The position numbers and the translations under genes were made by a program. A stretch of 64,000 bases of DNA. It comes from Cellulomonas fimi. GTDB taxonomy: Bacteria; Actinomycetota; Actinomycetes; Actinomycetales; Cellulomonadaceae. Below the pieces are notes generated by a model, which saw only the letters and a list, made by a program, of their open reading frames with translations, ran no database searches and was not told where the DNA came from. Numbering within the stretch: the first letter of the stretch is position 1; the number at the start of each line of letters is the position of its first letter. The DNA lies in contig NZ_CP110680.1 in assembly GCF_028583725.1 (NCBI RefSeq), positions 682,001-746,000 of the forward strand, written 5' to 3'. This document shows positions 61,725 to 64,000 of this stretch, in pieces.

Positions 61725-62768
61725 ATGAGCACCGTCGCCGACCACCGAGCCCCGGACGCGCCCGTCTCGCGCGTCCGGGGCTCGCGCGCGCTCGCGCTCA
61801 CGGTCGGCCTCGTCGCCGCGCTCGCCCTGCTCGCGCTCGCGGTCGGGCTCAGCCTGGCCGTCGGGGCGAAGTCCGTCCCGCTCGGCGACGTGTGGTCCGC
61901 GCTCCTGCACCCCGACGACTCGTACACCTCCAGCGTCGTGGCGTCGCGGGTCGACCGGACCCAGCTCGGGGTGCTCGTCGGCGCGGCGCTCGCGGTCGCG
62001 GGCGTCGTCATCCAGGGCCTGACCCGCAACCCGCTCGGCGACCCGGGGCTGCTCGGCGTCAACGCGGGTGCGTCCGCCTCGGTCGTGCTCGGCATCCTCG
62101 TGCTCGGCCCCGCGACCGGCCGGTCGGTGTGGACGGCGATGCCCGGGGCCCTGCTCGCGGCCGTCGCCGTCTACCTCATCGGGTCGGGCGGCCGGCGCGC
62201 GACCCCCGTCCGGCTGGTCCTCGCGGGTGCAGCCGTCTCCGCGGTGCTCGTCGCGCTCGTCGAGGCCGTGTCGCTCACGCAGCCGCAGGTCTTCGACTCG
62301 TACCGCGTGTGGGTCGTCGGGTCGCTCGCCGGACGGCCGCCCGGGCTCGTCGGTCAGGTGCTGCCGTTCGTCGTCGTCGGGCTCGTGCTGTGCGCGCTGC
62401 TCGCCCGGCCGCTCAACGCGCTCGCGCTCGGCGACGAGTCCGCGACGTCGCTGGGCCTGCACGCCGGCCGCACGCGGCTGCTCGGCGGTGCCGCCGCGAC
62501 GCTGCTGTGCGCCGCGGCCGTCGCGGCGGTCGGTCCCATCGCGTTCGTCGGGCTCGCGGTGCCGCACGTCGTCCGCTCGTTCACCGGGTCGGACCACCGC
62601 TGGCTGCTGCCGTACTGCGCGCTGCTCGGCCCCGTGCTGCTGCTGGTGTCCGACGTGGTCGGGCGGGTCGTCGCACGGCCGGGCGAGCTCATGGTCGGTG
62701 CCGTCACCGCGTTCGTCGGGGCACCGTTCCTCATCGCCGCCGTGCGCCGCGGCCGGATGGGGCTGTGA
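61725..62768 (+). CDS. Iron-siderophore ABC transporter permease (FecC/FepD type)
   Basis: A 347-residue FecCD permease with about ten membrane helices. Family signatures are RVDRTQLGVLVGAALAVAGV, IQGLTRNPLGDPGLLGVNAG, LGLHAGRTRLLGGAAATLLC and FVGLAVPHVVRSFTGSDHRW; the last holds the ATPase-coupling loop. It forms the membrane channel with the next gene product; the two reading frames overlap by one base (TGATG). Confidence 0.95.
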   Translation: MSTVADHRAPDAPVSRVRGSRALALTVGLVAALALLALAVGLSLAVGAKSVPLGDVWSALLHPDDSYTSSVVASRVDRTQLGVLVGAALAVAGVVIQGLTRNPLGDPGLLGVNAGASASVVLGILVLGPATGRSVWTAMPGALLAAVAVYLIGSGGRRATPVRLVLAGAAVSAVLVALVEAVSLTQPQVFDSYRVWVVGSLAGRPPGLVGQVLPFVVVGLVLCALLARPLNALALGDESATSLGLHAGRTRLLGGAAATLLCAAAVAAVGPIAFVGLAVPHVVRSFTGSDHRWLLPYCALLGPVLLLVSDVVGRVVARPGELMVGAVTAFVGAPFLIAAVRRGRMGL

Positions 62769-63820
62769 TGCTCCAGGGCCGTCCGCCGCGGGTGCTGCGC
62801 CTCGGGTCCGCCGAGCGCGGGCTCTCGCTGCGCTGGCGCGTCCGTCCGGTCGTCGTGGGCGTCGTCGCCCTGGTCGTCGCGGTCGTCGCGGCACTCGTGA
62901 CCGTCGGCGCGGGGCGGCTCGGCATCCCGCTCGCCGAGCTGCCGTCCGTGCTCGCGGGGGACGGCTCGCGCATCCAGGAGTGGGCGCTGTTCACCAAGGC
63001 GCTCCCGCGCCTCGCCGTCGCCGCGGCCGCCGGTGCCGCGTTCGCCGTCGCCGGCGCGCTGTTCCAGTCCGTCACGCGCAACCCGCTCGGCAGCCCCGAC
63101 GTCATCGGGCTCGGGACAGGCGCCGCCGCGGGCGCCGTCGCCGCCGGCCTCGTCTGGCCCGGCGTCCTGCCCGTGCCCGTCGGTGCGGTGCTCGGGGCGG
63201 TCGTCGCGGTCGTCGCCGTGTGGCTCGGCACCGGGCGCGGGTTCGCCGCCCCGCACCGCATGGTCGTCACGGGTATCGCCGTCGGCGCGATGGCCCTCGC
63301 GTTCGTCCAGCTCGCACTCGCGCGCGGCAACCGCGAGGACGCGCAGGAGGTCGCGATCTGGATCAACGGGTCGCTGCTCGCGCGCACCTGGACCGACGCG
63401 GCGATCGTCGGCGGCGCGCTGCTCGTGCTCCTGCCGCTCGCACTCGTCCTGAGCCGCCCCCTGCAGGTCGTCGAGATGGGCGACGAGGCCGCGACCGCGG
63501 TCGGCGCGCGCCCGTCGACCGTCCGCACCGCGGCCGTCGTCGTCGGCGTGCTCGCGACCGGCGCGGCCGTGAGCGTCTGCGGGCCCATCGCGTTCGTCGC
63601 GCTCACCGCGCCGCAGATCGCCCGACGGCTCACGCGCTCGACCGGTCCGGGCGTCGCGGCCGCGGCCTGCACCGGGGCGGCGGTGCTGGTCGTCGCGGAC
63701 CTCGTCGCGCAGTACGCCGTGCCGGGGCAGCAGTTCCCCGTCGGTGTCGTCACCGCCGCCCTCGGTGGCGTCTACCTCGCGTTCCTGCTGGTGCGCGAGT
63801 GGAGGAGGAGTGCCGCATGA
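62768..63820 (+). CDS. Iron-siderophore ABC transporter permease (FecD/FepG type)
   Basis: A 350-residue partner FecCD permease. LPRLAVAAAAGAAFAVAGAL, FQSVTRNPLGSPDVIGLGTG, AVGARPSTVRTAAVVVGVLA and GPIAFVALTAPQIARRLTR are the matching motifs. About ten helices. ATG 62768 overlaps the preceding stop by one base; its stop overlaps the ATPase start by four (ATGA), preceded by GGAGGAG. Confidence 0.95.
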   Translation: MLQGRPPRVLRLGSAERGLSLRWRVRPVVVGVVALVVAVVAALVTVGAGRLGIPLAELPSVLAGDGSRIQEWALFTKALPRLAVAAAAGAAFAVAGALFQSVTRNPLGSPDVIGLGTGAAAGAVAAGLVWPGVLPVPVGAVLGAVVAVVAVWLGTGRGFAAPHRMVVTGIAVGAMALAFVQLALARGNREDAQEVAIWINGSLLARTWTDAAIVGGALLVLLPLALVLSRPLQVVEMGDEAATAVGARPSTVRTAAVVVGVLATGAAVSVCGPIAFVALTAPQIARRLTRSTGPGVAAAACTGAAVLVVADLVAQYAVPGQQFPVGVVTAALGGVYLAFLLVREWRRSAA

Positions 63821-64000
63821 GCCCCGCACCCGCCGCACCGGCGACCCCCGACGACCCGGCCGGCGCGCCCGGCACGCCCGGCACGCTCGCCGCGTCGCCG
63901 CTCGCCGCGCGCGACGTGACGCTCGCGTACGACCAGCTCGTCGTCGCGCGCGACCTGTCCGTCGCGATCCCGCGCGCGTCGTTCACCGTCATCATCGGCC
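63817..64000 (+). CDS. Iron-siderophore ABC transporter ATP-binding protein (partial)
   Basis: The first 61 residues of an ABC ATPase; the Walker A lysine lies beyond the window. A 28-residue Pro/Ala-rich tail precedes LAARDVTLAYDQLVVARDLSVAIPRASFTVIIG, the A-loop Tyr and strand leading into Walker A. By position it energises the two FecCD permeases. ATG 63817 has GGAGGAG upstream and a four-base overlap with the permease stop. Confidence 0.9.
   Translation, partial: MSPAPAAPATPDDPAGAPGTPGTLAASPLAARDVTLAYDQLVVARDLSVAIPRASFTVIIG

Overview
This window is a stretch of very GC-rich chromosome from a high-GC Gram-positive bacterium (Actinomycetota). The gene set (two oligosaccharide importers without their own ATPase, many cytoplasmic hemicellulose glycosidases, a DtxR/IdeR-like iron box, and promoters that place the -10 hexamer 6-8 nt before the start codon) fits a plant-polysaccharide degrader such as Cellulomonas or a close relative. 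That genus assignment is inference. I saw no rRNA, tRNA, CRISPR array, insertion sequence or phage gene. No gene-free gap exceeds 300 bases.

Region 1 (1-6990): a cut-off GntR/FadR-type regulator, a COG3618-type amidohydrolase with altered active-site motifs, a gamma-glutamyltransferase, a CBS-GGDEF protein with a degenerate signature, the tRNA methyltransferase TrmL, and a translationally coupled aldo/keto reductase and alpha/beta hydrolase.

Region 2 (6991-24707): a cytoplasmic xylan/glucuronoxylan-oligosaccharide utilisation locus. A LacI regulator and a CE7 acetyl xylan esterase face a long operon: GH3, LplB-like permease, YtcP-like permease, solute-binding lipoprotein, GH42, GH39 xylosidase and a DUF624 membrane protein. 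Convergent to it lie GH67 alpha-glucuronidase and a ManD-type dehydratase, with a second divergent LacI. Both operons start from nearly the same 52-bp promoter/operator, which ties them into one regulon. The products should import acetylated, glucuronosylated xylo-oligosaccharides and take them apart inside the cell.

Region 3 (24772-34173): two TM2-domain proteins flanking an acetyltransferase, RecQ helicase, a short-chain dehydrogenase, pyrE, a YwiC-like membrane protein, a NagD-type HAD phosphatase and a DedA protein. Region 4 (34296-40515): an arabinoside operon with a LacI regulator, a Tat-type binding lipoprotein, two permeases and GH51 arabinofuranosidase.

Region 5 (40583-46771): an NmrA-like reductase, an acetyltransferase and an SPOUT methyltransferase in a coupled operon, then a NarL-type two-component system divergent from a membrane-anchored beta-lactamase-like serine hydrolase, with paired dyads between them. 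Region 6 (46891-53301): fructose-bisphosphate aldolase, a partner-switching set (two STAS proteins around a PAS-GAF-SpoIIE-HATPase protein), DUF3151 and purA. Region 7 (53397-60408): an MFS exporter divergent from an ArsR-like regulator over an unusual 14-bp periodic operator, then purD, a DUF5701 protein, an AAA ATPase and purC. Region 8 (60510-64000): an iron-box-controlled siderophore ABC importer cut off inside its ATPase gene.
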